Part shown: positions 23,956-33,027 of the stretch, piece by piece
How the letters are laid out: each line of letters opens with the position of its first letter
Position numbering within the stretch: the first letter of the stretch is position 1
From: Pontibacter lucknowensis
GTDB lineage: Bacteria; Bacteroidota; Bacteroidia; Cytophagales; Hymenobacteraceae
DNA length: 64,000 bases
Reading direction: 5' to 3'
Assembly (NCBI RefSeq): GCF_900156415.1
Contig: NZ_FTNM01000006.1
Location: 124,001-188,000, forward strand
Position numbers and translations under genes: made by a program
Notes under the pieces: generated by a model
What the model was told of the DNA's origin: nothing
The model's input: only the letters and a program-made list of their open reading frames with translations
Database searches by the model: none

Positions 23956-25839
23956 ATGGAGCACATTACCCTTCTTTACGACCCGGCACAGGAACATGTA
24001 GTACAGGATCAAATCATACCTGTATTCGGGGACCAGATTTCTCAGGTACAGCCTTTTCAGCACAACGAAGTCTCCCGGCTGCCCATATCACATGCCTGCT
24101 GTGTGGTCACTTACCTCAACGACGAACAGCTTTCCGAAGTAGTGCCAGCTGCTCTGCGGGAGAAGTGGACGCTCGGCTTTCTGCCCCACCCCGACATGAA
24201 AGAGGCGCGTCAAGGGTATGGCATATCGGGTGACCTGCTAGAGGCGATCGTGGATATTCGCCAAAGAGACAAAGGTATAAACGCCGACCTACTGATCTGT
24301 AATGACAAGCCCGTGTTCAACACCGTGGTGATCGGCAACAGCCTAAGCCTAATGTCGGCCAATGTGTCGCGCAACCCTATTTTGTCGCGCATGGACAAGG
24401 TAAAGACTATCTTCCGCCACCCGGAACTGCTCAAACCACGGCCATTTACCATCACGACTGGCAACAAGCCGCCCATCAAAACAGCTGCCTTGGGTATTAT
24501 ATCTGTGCTGCACGGCAAAAGCTCACTGGTGTCACGTATTCTGCTGAAAGACTCTTTTATCAACGATGGGCGCTTGCATGTGCTTATACTGGCACCGCGC
24601 AGCATCATGGAACTGGTCAGATTCTCGGTTTCGTCTGCTTTCGGTCAGAACGGCAGCCAGCGGATGCCCTCGTTTATCGGACACATCAAAACACGGTCTG
24701 TGGTGATCAGCAGCGAAATTCCGATGGACTTCTCCCAGGATAACAAGCTAATGAGCTCCAGGGAGATAGAGTTGCATGTGAGCGCCGATAAACTCACCAT
24801 CATACCCGGGCGCTACCTGGTGGTTGATAATAAAAAAAGTGACGCTGAGGAGAAGTTTAAAGTAGGCACACTGCCGCAAGGGGAGTCCTTCCTGAAGGAA
24901 TTTGCGGCAGAATCATTGCCGTGGGTATTCCATGCCTCCACGCATGAGTTCAAGGGGTTGTTCACCGTACTCAGGGAAAATGCGAGGCCATCCAGCGCCT
25001 ACCTTACCCTGATGGTACTCTCCACGATGCTGGCCACTTTCGGTTTATTTGCCAACTCCACCCCTGTTATCATTGGTGCCATGATCCTGGCTCCCCTGAT
25101 GTCCCCGATCATATCGCTCTCCATGGGTGTGCTGCGGCAAGACCGCAAACTAACACTCCAAAGCATGAAGACAATCGGCTATGGCTTGCTGCTGGGCTAT
25201 GTTGCTGCCATACTGCTGACCTGGCTCAGTCCCCTGCAGGCTATGAACGACGAGATCACCGCCCGCATACGTCCTAACCTCCTGGACCTGGGTGTGGCGA
25301 TCGTGTCAGGTATAGCGGGTGCTTATGCACACGCCCGAGAAGAGGTGGCCAAGACACTGGCAGGCGTGGCGATTGCAGTTGCGCTTGTTCCTCCCCTGGC
25401 TGTGTCAGGCATTGGCATCGGCTGGGCTGACTGGGACGCCTTCATCGGGGCGCTGCTCCTGCTCATGACCAACCTGGCAGGCATTGTGCTGGCCGGTTCT
25501 TTCACATTTATGCTATTAGGCTTCAGTCCCCTGCATTTGGCCAAGAAGGGACTTCTGGTATCGCTGTTGGTGGTGGTGATCGTGAGTATGCCGCTCGGCT
25601 ATGGCTCATTTACCATGATCCGCGATCATAAGGTGATCCGTTCACTCAGCAACTTTACCGTAGACGACATTACTGTCAAGCAGGTATCTGTGGTTCGCAG
25701 TAATCCTATGACATTAAGTGTGACGCTAGTATCCGAGAAACCAATTGACAACGAGGATCTGGATCGTGTGAAATCAGCCATCTCCAGTGAGATAGGAACA
25801 GAAGTACAGCTGGAGGCATTGATCGTGGTGAAAAAATAA
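23956..25839 (+). CDS. DUF389/TIGR00341-family membrane protein with N-terminal kinase-like domain
   Basis: A 627-residue protein. The C-terminal part (about 345-560) is the DUF389 membrane domain, with SSAYLTLMVLSTMLATFGLFANSTPVIIGAMILAPLMSPI and several further hydrophobic helices including GIAGAYAHAREEVAKTLAGVAIAVALVPPLAV. A soluble tail of about 65 residues follows. The N-terminal 340 residues are predicted soluble and resemble the diacylglycerol-kinase/NAD-kinase fold (an opening ITLLYDPAQEHV and a GFLPHPDMKEARQGYGI segment), which is my inference from pattern. No function is known for DUF389 proteins of this kind. The start could also be a few codons later. Confidence 0.75.
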   Translation: MEHITLLYDPAQEHVVQDQIIPVFGDQISQVQPFQHNEVSRLPISHACCVVTYLNDEQLSEVVPAALREKWTLGFLPHPDMKEARQGYGISGDLLEAIVDIRQRDKGINADLLICNDKPVFNTVVIGNSLSLMSANVSRNPILSRMDKVKTIFRHPELLKPRPFTITTGNKPPIKTAALGIISVLHGKSSLVSRILLKDSFINDGRLHVLILAPRSIMELVRFSVSSAFGQNGSQRMPSFIGHIKTRSVVISSEIPMDFSQDNKLMSSREIELHVSADKLTIIPGRYLVVDNKKSDAEEKFKVGTLPQGESFLKEFAAESLPWVFHASTHEFKGLFTVLRENARPSSAYLTLMVLSTMLATFGLFANSTPVIIGAMILAPLMSPIISLSMGVLRQDRKLTLQSMKTIGYGLLLGYVAAILLTWLSPLQAMNDEITARIRPNLLDLGVAIVSGIAGAYAHAREEVAKTLAGVAIAVALVPPLAVSGIGIGWADWDAFIGALLLLMTNLAGIVLAGSFTFMLLGFSPLHLAKKGLLVSLLVVVIVSMPLGYGSFTMIRDHKVIRSLSNFTVDDITVKQVSVVRSNPMTLSVTLVSEKPIDNEDLDRVKSAISSEIGTEVQLEALIVVKK

Positions 25840-25999
25840 CTCCTCACCTGAGCTGGGACGGATTTCACCTAAAAACGCAAGGGCTCCAATTGTATATGGC
25901 CTTTTTTCTATCTAACTTTCTATCGGATAAAATCTAAGTTCAATGGCTGTCGGCGCTGGCTATACCTGCCGGACTGGCACATAAGCATACCTTCTAACG

Positions 26000-26698
26000 A
26001 TGATAAATAAAACTGTAAAGAATGCACAGGAAGCCCTGCAGGGTGTGCAGGACGGCATGACCCTGATGCTGGGCGGCTTTGGCCTGTGCGGCATCCCCGA
26101 GAATGCCATTCAGGAGTTGCTGCGCCTGGGCGTGAAAGACCTGACCTGTATTTCAAACAATGCCGGTGTAGACGACTTTGGCATTGGCCTGCTCCTGCAG
26201 CAGCGCCAGGTGAAAAAGATGATCTCGAGTTATGTGGGCGAAAACGCGGAGTTTGAGCGCCAGTTGCTTAGCGGTGAACTGGAAGTAGAGTTGATTCCGC
26301 AAGGTACGCTGGCAGAGCGTATCCGTGCCGGTGGTGCTGGTATACCTGCCTTTTTTACCCCTGCCGGCTACGGCACTGAAGTGGGCGAAGGCAAGGAAAG
26401 TCGTGAGTTCAACGGCAAAATGTACCTGATGGAAGAATGGCTGAAAGCAGATTTTTCGTTTGTGAAAGCCTGGAAAGGCGACACAGCCGGCAACCTGATC
26501 TACAAAGGCACTGCCCGTAACTTCAATCCTATGATGGCCGCAGCCGGCAAGATCACGGTGGCGGAGGTAGAAGAGCTGGTGCCGGCCGGTGAGTTGGACC
26601 CGAACATGATCCATACGCCAGGTATTTATGTACAGCGCATTTTCCAGGGCGAGAAGTACGAGAAGCGTATTGAACAGCGCACAGTTAGAACCGCTTAA
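26000..26698 (+). CDS. scoA: 3-oxoacid CoA-transferase subunit A
   Basis: Subunit A of a succinyl-CoA:3-ketoacid CoA transferase (SCOT), which moves CoA between succinyl-CoA and acetoacetate for ketone-body or acetoacetate use. The 232-residue protein has the subunit A signatures: [18 protein letters not shown] (about 20-37) and the CoA-binding glycine-rich [22 protein letters not shown]. It is followed after 11 bases by subunit B. The substrate pair is inferred from the family. Confidence 0.93.
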   Translation: MINKTVKNAQEALQGVQDGMTLMLGGFGLCGIPENAIQELLRLGVKDLTCISNNAGVDDFGIGLLLQQRQVKKMISSYVGENAEFERQLLSGELEVELIPQGTLAERIRAGGAGIPAFFTPAGYGTEVGEGKESREFNGKMYLMEEWLKADFSFVKAWKGDTAGNLIYKGTARNFNPMMAAAGKITVAEVEELVPAGELDPNMIHTPGIYVQRIFQGEKYEKRIEQRTVRTA

Positions 26699-26709
26699 CC
26701 GACAAACAA

Positions 26710-27366
26710 ATGGCTTTAGACAAAAATCAGATAGCGAAACGAATCGCAAAAGAAGTAAAGAACGGGATGTACGTGAACCTGGGCATTGGTATACCTACCC
26801 TGGTGGCTAACTACATACCGGAGGGTGTGGAGGTGGTGCTGCAGTCGGAGAACGGGCTGCTGGGCATGGGCCCCTTCCCTACCGAAGACAAAGTAGACGC
26901 CGACCTAATCAATGCGGGTAAGCAGACCATCACCACGCTGCCGGGCTCCTCTATCTTCAGCTCTGCTGAGAGCTTCGGTATGATACGTGGTGAGCATGTG
27001 GACCTGACCATCCTCGGTGCTATGGAAGTGTCGGAGACAGGTGACATTGCCAACTGGAAAATACCGGGCAAGATGGTGAAGGGCATGGGTGGCGCAATGG
27101 ATCTGGTGGCCTCTGCCAAAAACATCATCGTGGCCATGCAGCACACCGCCCGCGACGGCTCCTCTAAACTTCTGAAGGAATGCACCCTGCCGATCACAGG
27201 CGTGAAGTGCATCAAGAAGATCGTAACGGATCTGGCCGTGCTGGAGGTAACAGGAGAAGGATTCAAACTGCTGGAGCGTGCTCCGGGTGTGAGTGTGGAG
27301 GAGATCCAGCAAGCAACAGAGGGTCGTCTTATTGTTGAAGGCGATATACCTGAGGTTCAACTCTAA
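26710..27366 (+). CDS. scoB: 3-oxoacid CoA-transferase subunit B
   Basis: Subunit B of the same enzyme, 218 residues. The catalytic Glu is at residue 47 in [12 protein letters not shown], the residue that forms the enzyme-CoA thioester. Other family blocks are [18 protein letters not shown] at the start, and [31 protein letters not shown]. It shares a transcription unit with scoA and ends in a terminator. Confidence 0.95.
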   Translation: MALDKNQIAKRIAKEVKNGMYVNLGIGIPTLVANYIPEGVEVVLQSENGLLGMGPFPTEDKVDADLINAGKQTITTLPGSSIFSSAESFGMIRGEHVDLTILGAMEVSETGDIANWKIPGKMVKGMGGAMDLVASAKNIIVAMQHTARDGSSKLLKECTLPITGVKCIKKIVTDLAVLEVTGEGFKLLERAPGVSVEEIQQATEGRLIVEGDIPEVQL

Positions 27367-27385
27367 CAGAAACAGCTATACCTGG

Positions 27386-27420
27386 AAAAGCGCAGTTTAA
27401 AGCTGCGCTTTTTCTTTTTA
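27386..27420 (+). terminator. Terminator of the scoAB unit
   Basis: Stem AAGCGCAG / CTGCGCTT with a short TTTAAAG loop, followed by TTTTCTTTTT, starting 20 bases after the scoB stop. Confidence 0.85.
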
Positions 27421-27426
27421 ACTTTG
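27419..27426 (+). promoter_or_regulatory. Candidate -7 box for the GNAT-nitrilase gene
   Basis: TAACTTTG matches TAnnTTTG, immediately after the T run of the scoAB terminator and about 93 bases upstream of the next start codon. Overlap with the terminator tail makes it less certain. Confidence 0.4.
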
Positions 27427-27519
27427 CAGCATCCAGGCTTTTTGCAAGGTGCTGGCAAAATATCATATCAAAACTATACTCGCTTCACGTATACCTGAGG
27501 CAAGCAACCACAAATATAT

Positions 27520-29070
27520 ATGAGTGAAAAGATAGAAGCGAATTCTGAGCACAGGCTATTACTGCGCCAGCTGGAGCTCAAAGATTACAAAGAAGTAAAA
27601 GAGATCATGGACATGGTCTACTCCAACATAGACGGAGCCTGGACCAGAAAGGAATTCTCCAACCTCCTCAAAAAATTTCCGGAAGGACAGATTTGTATCG
27701 AGGACAAAGGCAGAGTAGTGGCCGTAGCCCTTAGCTTGATTGTGGACTATGCCGTGTATGGCGACAAACATACCTATGAGCAGATCGTCGACAGGGGCAC
27801 TTTCAAATCGCACGACCCAGAAGGAGATACCCTCTACGGCATCGATGTGTTCGTAGATCCGGAGTACCGCAACCTGCGACTGGGCCGTCGTTTGTACGAT
27901 GCCCGCAAGGAGATCTGCGAAAACCTGAACCTGCGCGGCATCATTGCCGGTGGCCGTATACCTGGCTACAAGCATTATGCTGATAAGCTCACTCCCGCCA
28001 AGTACATTGAGATGGTACGCAATAAGGAACTATCGGACCCGGTGCTGTCTTTCCAGCTCAGCAACGACTTCCACGTCCGTAAGATCCTGAAAGGCTACCT
28101 GCCCGATGATACCGACTCCCGCGCCTATGCCACACTGCTGGAGTGGATCAACGTGTACTACGAAGAAAAAGAGAAGTTGCTGGGTGGCAAGAAAACCGTC
28201 GTACGCATTGGCATTGTGCAGTGGCAGATGCGTGCCGTAAAGGACCTGGACGACTTTATGCAGCAAGTGGAGTTCTTTGTGGATACAGTGAGCTCCTACA
28301 AGTCCGACATGGTTGTATTCCCGGAGTTCTTCAATGCCCCGCTGATGGCGCTTACAAATGAAGAGTCTCCATCGGAGGCAATCCGTAGTATGGCAGAGTA
28401 TACGGACGAGATCAGGGAGCGCATGATCCACCTAGCCCTCTCCTACAACATCAACATCATTGCGGGCAGCATGCCGGAGTACTACGACAACAAGCTTTAC
28501 AACGTAAGCTACCTCTGCCGACGCGACGGTACCTACGACAAACAGTACAAGCTACACGTAACGCCTGACGAATCGCATTACTGGGGTATGCGCGGTGGCC
28601 ACAAACTCAAGATCTTCGACACAGACATCGGCAAGATCGGTATCCTGATCTGCTACGACGTGGAGTTCCCGGAGCTGGCCCGCATGCTGTCCGACATGGA
28701 CATGAAGATCCTCTTTGTGCCTTTCTGGACGGACACGAAGAACGCTTACCTGCGTGTGCGCCTCTGCGCCCAGGCTAGAGCCATCGAGAACGAGTGTTAT
28801 GTAGCCATTACAGGCAGTGTGGGCAACCTGCCGAAGGTAGAAAACATGGACATCCAGTACTCGCAGTCAGCGGTGTTCTCCCCTTCCGACTTCGCCTTCC
28901 CGCACGATGCCGTGATAGCCGAAGCCACACCAAACACAGAGATGACGCTGATTGCTGACCTGGACTTGGACCTGCTCAAGGACCTGAATACAGCCGGCAG
29001 CGTGCGTAACCTCAAGGATCGCCGCAAGGACCTGTACAACCTGAGCTGGGTAATGCGGCAGGAGGAATAA
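27520..29070 (+). CDS. Bifunctional GNAT acetyltransferase / carbon-nitrogen hydrolase
   Basis: A 516-residue fusion. Residues 1-220 carry a GNAT acyltransferase fold (IDVFVDPEYRNLRLGRRLYDARKE is the acetyl-CoA binding motif A). Residues 225-510 are a nitrilase-superfamily carbon-nitrogen hydrolase with the E-K-C catalytic triad: Glu in VFPEFFN (about 268), Lys in YKLHVTPDES (about 346) and Cys in GILICYDVEFPE (about 378). Proteins of this architecture are common in Bacteroidota; the substrates are not known to me. A metabolite repair or amide/acyl exchange function is a guess. It ends near the bidirectional terminator at 29084. Confidence 0.9.
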   Translation: MSEKIEANSEHRLLLRQLELKDYKEVKEIMDMVYSNIDGAWTRKEFSNLLKKFPEGQICIEDKGRVVAVALSLIVDYAVYGDKHTYEQIVDRGTFKSHDPEGDTLYGIDVFVDPEYRNLRLGRRLYDARKEICENLNLRGIIAGGRIPGYKHYADKLTPAKYIEMVRNKELSDPVLSFQLSNDFHVRKILKGYLPDDTDSRAYATLLEWINVYYEEKEKLLGGKKTVVRIGIVQWQMRAVKDLDDFMQQVEFFVDTVSSYKSDMVVFPEFFNAPLMALTNEESPSEAIRSMAEYTDEIRERMIHLALSYNINIIAGSMPEYYDNKLYNVSYLCRRDGTYDKQYKLHVTPDESHYWGMRGGHKLKIFDTDIGKIGILICYDVEFPELARMLSDMDMKILFVPFWTDTKNAYLRVRLCAQARAIENECYVAITGSVGNLPKVENMDIQYSQSAVFSPSDFAFPHDAVIAEATPNTEMTLIADLDLDLLKDLNTAGSVRNLKDRRKDLYNLSWVMRQEE

Positions 29071-29083
29071 GTTATTTAATGCA

Positions 29084-29130
29084 TAAAAAGGAGCGGGCTA
29101 CCAACATACTGGTAGCCCGCTCCTTTTTTA
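29084..29130. terminator. Bidirectional terminator between the GNAT-nitrilase and chain-length genes
   Basis: A perfect stem of about 19 bp (arms with GGAGCGGGCTACCA and TGGTAGCCCGCTCC) has A/T runs on both sides, so it can stop transcription from the plus-strand gene (ends 29070) and the minus-strand gene (ends 29146). Confidence 0.92.
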
Positions 29131-29145
29131 GGTAATAAGGTAAAG

Positions 29146-30063
29146 CTAAGCTATACCTGCTCTTCTTCGTTTTTTATTTTCCAGGTTTATGGCAACAATC
29201 AATCCTAGTATTAAGCCTACCAGACCACTAATAGCTAGGTATTTTCTCAGACTCGGTCCTGTAGGCCTTAACCTAGGTATGAAGCCTGTCACAATCTCAA
29301 CGTTGGCCAGCTTCTCCAAATCTGATTCAAGATTTACCTGCTCTTTAAACATTGAGATACTCTCACGGTAAAGATTGGTAGGATCTATTGGTTGCCCATA
29401 TACAAATCCGTTCACTGGTCCTCTGGGTTCACTTACATTTGTCTTCAGGCTATCGATGGAGGATATTTCTCCTTTTAGTTTGGTGATCATGTTTTCAACC
29501 TGCCTTTGCTTGATTCTTTTTTGGCGGGCGAAATACCTGTTATTTTCCAGATAATTGGTAATAGCTGGCTCCAGCGTCTCAAACAAGTTAGGACTGTAGA
29601 TTGTAAGTTCAATACGAAACGGAGAACCTGTCAATACACTATCTTCATCAATTCTATCCTGATCCAGGTTAAAGAATTTCATCTCTCTGATTTCCTTTGC
29701 ATCAGCCGGTGTGATATCAAGTCGCTCAGCCACTGCTTCAAAGTTGTCATCATCGATCATCTCCGAGAGTTTGTTCAACTGGTCCTCAATAAACTCGTTT
29801 CGGATATTAGCCAGGACCAAAGTCATGGAGGAGGTATAGTATGGCTTGGTGGTCACATAGCCAAGATAGGCCACTCCTAAAAATCCGGCAACAATAAGAG
29901 CAACCACCACAATATTCATAAGTGCTGCCTGTATCAGGAAGCTTATTCCATTTTTAATTCCCCTGAAAAATGATCCTATAGCATTGAAAACAACTACTAA
30001 ATCAATTTCATCAGAGGTGTTCCTTCGTACTGGTCTGTTTTCTTGCTCTTTGTAATCTGGCAT
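29146..30063 (-). CDS. Wzz/chain-length determinant-like protein
   Basis: An inner-membrane polysaccharide co-polymerase-like protein of 305 residues that should help set glycan chain length. The start MPDYKEQENRPVRR at 30063 is preferred to ATGs further upstream, because these would overlap the divergent promoter. The N-terminal TM is at about 45-70 (AALMNIVVVALIVAGFLGVAYLGY), a coiled, mostly helical periplasmic region follows, and a C-terminal TM is at about 275-295 (YLAISGLVGLILGLIVAI) preceded by a Pro-rich PRLRPTGPSLRK. This two-TM layout with a terminal basic tail matches Wzz-type proteins; it lacks the kinase domain of Wzc. It opens the polysaccharide locus on the opposite strand. Confidence 0.82.
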   Translation of the reverse strand: MPDYKEQENRPVRRNTSDEIDLVVVFNAIGSFFRGIKNGISFLIQAALMNIVVVALIVAGFLGVAYLGYVTTKPYYTSSMTLVLANIRNEFIEDQLNKLSEMIDDDNFEAVAERLDITPADAKEIREMKFFNLDQDRIDEDSVLTGSPFRIELTIYSPNLFETLEPAITNYLENNRYFARQKRIKQRQVENMITKLKGEISSIDSLKTNVSEPRGPVNGFVYGQPIDPTNLYRESISMFKEQVNLESDLEKLANVEIVTGFIPRLRPTGPSLRKYLAISGLVGLILGLIVAINLENKKRRRAGIA

Positions 30064-30079
30064 GGGATTAAATTTGGGG

Positions 30080-30087
30080 CAAATATA
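30080..30087 (-). promoter_or_regulatory. Candidate -7 box for the chain-length gene
   Basis: TATATTTG on the minus strand matches TAnnTTTG, 17 bases upstream of the start at 30063. Confidence 0.55.
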
Positions 30088-30140
30088 CAAGCGTAAGTTT
30101 AAATGACACTTATTTGTATATCGAGTTTTATTAATTTCAC

Positions 30141-30148
30141 TATTTTTG
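30141..30148 (+). promoter_or_regulatory. Candidate -7 box for the main polysaccharide operon
   Basis: TATTTTTG matches TAnnTTTG. A TTTG at 30113-30116 lies 24 bases upstream, longer than ideal for a -33 element. The first gene of the plus-strand run starts at 30214, so the leader would be about 60 bases. Confidence 0.55.
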
Positions 30149-30213
30149 TGCCGCTGCATGGAGTCAAAGCCACTCTATGCTTTTTAAAAACAGACTTAAA
30201 ACTACTGCTGCTT

Positions 30214-31353
30214 ATGAACATTCAGATGGTTGATCTGAAGGGGCAATACCATGCCATTAAATCAGAAATAGACACCGCAATCAATGATGTAATTGAGTCA
30301 TCAGCATTTATTAATGGGCCTGCCGTCTCACAGTTTGCTAAGGAATTAGCAGCATATAATAAGGTTGCGTACGTTGTTCCCTGTGCTAACGGCACAGATG
30401 CGCTTCAACTGGCTATGATGGCTTTGGATTTGGTGCCTGGTGATGAAGTTATTGTACCATCTTTCACTTATGTAGCTACAGCAGAGGTAATTGCCCTATT
30501 AGGACTGACCCCTGTCTTTGTTGACGTTAACCCATCTGACTTTTTAGTTTCCCCCACCAAAATCAAAGAGAGCATTACCCCTAAGACCAAGGCTATTGTC
30601 CCGGTACATTTGTTTGGCCAGTGTGCTGACATGGAGTCTATCATGGCAATCGCCAGAGAGCACGGACTTTATGTAATAGAAGATACAGCCCAGGCAATTG
30701 GCGCAGTCTATACCTTTAAAGACGGTACAACAAAGAAAGCCGGCACTATGGGCGATATCGGCACAACTTCGTTCTTCCCTTCTAAGAATCTGGGATGTTA
30801 TGGAGATGGTGGCGCCATGTTCACGAACGATGAACAGTTAGCTACCAGGCTTAAAATGATTGCCAACCATGGGCAGCGCGTAAAATATTACCACGATATT
30901 ATTGGCGTAAACTCCAGGTTAGATACGGTCCAGGCAGCCATCTTACGTGTAAAGCTTCCACATCTAGATCAGTATTCTGCTAATCGAAACCGTTCAGCAG
31001 AATATTATGACAAAGCTCTGGGGCACTACAAGTCTATTGTTACGCCTGTAAGAGTGGAGTCATCAACACATGTTTTCCACCAATACACATTAAAGTGCAT
31101 TGGTTTTGATAGGGAAGAGCTAAAAGCATTTCTACAGCAGAAGAGTATACCCAGCATGGTTTACTACCCTGTTCCGCTTCACCTCCAGAAAGGCTATGCT
31201 CAATACGGTTTTGCAACGGGGAGTTTTCCTGTGTCAGAGCAACTAGCTGACCAGGTGCTGTCTTTGCCTATCCATACGGAGCAAACAGAAGAGGAATTAA
31301 GCTACATAGTAGAAAATGTAAAAGACTTTTTGCACACGAAAGGGTTAAATTAA
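30214..31353 (+). CDS. DegT/DnrJ/EryC1-family sugar aminotransferase (WbpE-like)
   Basis: PLP-dependent sugar aminotransferase, 379 residues from [13 protein letters not shown]. Family blocks are [58 protein letters not shown] and [19 protein letters not shown], in which the Lys (about residue 190) binds PLP. The next two genes are WbpD-like and WbpB-like, so this is most probably the WbpE step: amination of UDP-GlcNAc(3-keto)A to UDP-GlcNAc(3-amino)A in 2,3-diacetamido-uronic acid synthesis. The stop overlaps the next start in TAATG. A longer start at 30103 was rejected because it would cover the promoter. Confidence 0.9.
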   Translation: MNIQMVDLKGQYHAIKSEIDTAINDVIESSAFINGPAVSQFAKELAAYNKVAYVVPCANGTDALQLAMMALDLVPGDEVIVPSFTYVATAEVIALLGLTPVFVDVNPSDFLVSPTKIKESITPKTKAIVPVHLFGQCADMESIMAIAREHGLYVIEDTAQAIGAVYTFKDGTTKKAGTMGDIGTTSFFPSKNLGCYGDGGAMFTNDEQLATRLKMIANHGQRVKYYHDIIGVNSRLDTVQAAILRVKLPHLDQYSANRNRSAEYYDKALGHYKSIVTPVRVESSTHVFHQYTLKCIGFDREELKAFLQQKSIPSMVYYPVPLHLQKGYAQYGFATGSFPVSEQLADQVLSLPIHTEQTEEELSYIVENVKDFLHTKGLN

Positions 31354-31925
31354 TGCACTATTTCAGTCACGAAACAGCAGTAATCGATGAAGGCTGCACT
31401 ATTGGAGAGGGCACAAAGATCTGGCACTTTTCACACATTATGCCGAACTGCCAGATTGGCAAGAAATGTAACATCGGCCAGAATGTGGTGATCTCACCTG
31501 AAGTAGTGCTGGGTGATAATGTAAAGGTACAAAACAACGTCTCCATTTATACAGGTGTCACCTGTGATGATGATGTTTTTTTGGGTCCTTCCATGGTTTT
31601 TACCAATGTCATTAACCCACGCAGTGCCGTTAACCGTCGCGATCAGTACGCCAAGACCCATGTAGGCAAAGGAGCCACTATTGGGGCAAATGCGACGATC
31701 GTGTGCGGCCATAACATAGGAGAATACGCCTTTATAGGGGCGGGCGCTGTCGTTACGAAGCATGTTCCTGCCTTTGCACTGGTTGTAGGTAACCCATCCC
31801 GTCAGATCGGTTGGATGAGCACCTATGGTCACCGACTAGAGTTTGATGCGAGCGGTATCGCTATTTGCCCTGAAAGCGGTCAAAAATATAAATTAGAGAA
31901 TAACCAAGTTACACTTCTTAGCTAA
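31353..31925 (+). CDS. Left-handed beta-helix N-acetyltransferase (WbpD-like)
   Basis: A 190-residue hexapeptide-repeat acetyltransferase. Repeating turns with [78 protein letters not shown] give the left-handed parallel beta-helix, and [16 protein letters not shown] is the characteristic loop. The position between a WbpE-like aminotransferase and a WbpB-like oxidoreductase suggests it acetylates the 3-amino group of the uronic acid intermediate. Start and stop are coupled to both neighbours through TAATG overlaps, implying translational coupling. Confidence 0.9.
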   Translation: MHYFSHETAVIDEGCTIGEGTKIWHFSHIMPNCQIGKKCNIGQNVVISPEVVLGDNVKVQNNVSIYTGVTCDDDVFLGPSMVFTNVINPRSAVNRRDQYAKTHVGKGATIGANATIVCGHNIGEYAFIGAGAVVTKHVPAFALVVGNPSRQIGWMSTYGHRLEFDASGIAICPESGQKYKLENNQVTLLS

Positions 31926-32950
31926 TGCCTTTTAGAGACAGAAAAATCAAGTTTGCAGTAGTTGGCTGCGGTCATATCGGCAAGCGTCATGCAGAGATGA
32001 TCGACAGAAATGAAGAATGCGAGCTGGTAGCACTCATTGATGTCAAAGAGAAAGAAAATCTAAATATTTCGAACTATGACATTCCGTTTTTCTCTTCTTT
32101 AGAGGCTTTTCTAGAGAGTGGTGTTGAAGTGGATGTTGTAAATATTGCCTCGCCTAATGGCTACCATGCGCAGCAGGCTATGCAGTGTCTGGAAGCCAGA
32201 AAGCATATTGTGGTGGAGAAGCCAATGGCCCTGACGAAGCTAGATGCTGAAAAGGTTATTTTCAAAGCCCTGCATGTGCATAAGCATGTATTTGCAGTCA
32301 TGCAAAATCGTTACTCTCCTCCTTCTGTCTGGATCAAGGATCTGATTGAAAGTGGTGTGCTGGGCAAAATTTACATGGTGCAGCTGAACTGCTACTGGAA
32401 CAGGGATGAGCGCTACTACAAGCCTGATAGCTGGCATGGTAAGAAAGACTTGGATGGAGGCACGCTTTTCACACAGTTCTCTCACTTTATTGATATTATG
32501 TACTGGTTATTTGGTGATATTACAAACATCCATGCCCGGCTTAACGACTTTAACCACCACCACTTGACAGACTTTGAAGACTCAGGGCTTGTTAGCTTTG
32601 AATTTGTAAATGGTGGTATCGGCACTCTCAATTATTCTACATCTGTCTGGAACCAGAACCTGGAGAGCAGCATGACTATAATAGCTGAGAATGGTTCTGT
32701 AAAAATTGGTGGCCAATACATGAACGAAGTGGAGTACTGCCATATTAAGGATTACAAGATGCCAGAATTAGCCCCTACAAACCCGGGCAATGATTATGGT
32801 GCTTACAAGGGTTCCGCTCAGAACCACCATTACGTTATTGAGAATGTTGTAGATACTTTAAAAGGCAGAAACACTATATCTACTAATGCACTGGAAGGCC
32901 TGAAAGTTGTCGAAATTATTGAACGCATTTACGCATCTAATAAGAACTGA
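31925..32950 (+). CDS. Gfo/Idh/MocA-family oxidoreductase (WbpB/WlbA-like)
   Basis: NAD(P)-dependent sugar oxidoreductase, 341 residues. The Rossmann motif is VVGCGHIGKRHAEMI (about 13-27), with the family signature VEKPMALT and the conserved DGGTLFTQFSHFIDIMYWLFGDI block in the C-terminal domain. With the aminotransferase and acetyltransferase just upstream it would do the 3-oxidation of a UDP-GlcNAcA intermediate in UDP-2,3-diacetamido-2,3-dideoxy-glucuronate synthesis. A UDP-GlcNAc 6-dehydrogenase (WbpA), needed earlier in that route, is not in the window. Confidence 0.88.
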   Translation: MPFRDRKIKFAVVGCGHIGKRHAEMIDRNEECELVALIDVKEKENLNISNYDIPFFSSLEAFLESGVEVDVVNIASPNGYHAQQAMQCLEARKHIVVEKPMALTKLDAEKVIFKALHVHKHVFAVMQNRYSPPSVWIKDLIESGVLGKIYMVQLNCYWNRDERYYKPDSWHGKKDLDGGTLFTQFSHFIDIMYWLFGDITNIHARLNDFNHHHLTDFEDSGLVSFEFVNGGIGTLNYSTSVWNQNLESSMTIIAENGSVKIGGQYMNEVEYCHIKDYKMPELAPTNPGNDYGAYKGSAQNHHYVIENVVDTLKGRNTISTNALEGLKVVEIIERIYASNKN

Positions 32951-33027
32951 ATAGTAACACGCTCTTAAATTATCTACATTTCCAGTGGGAGGTTAGATCG
33001 AATAGCAGGTTTTAATGTTTGCAAAGA

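Noticed and set aside
30103-30213. Longer N-terminus of the first aminotransferase gene
   Set aside because: It would run through the candidate promoter (30141-30148) and add residues not found in the family opening MVDLKGQY.
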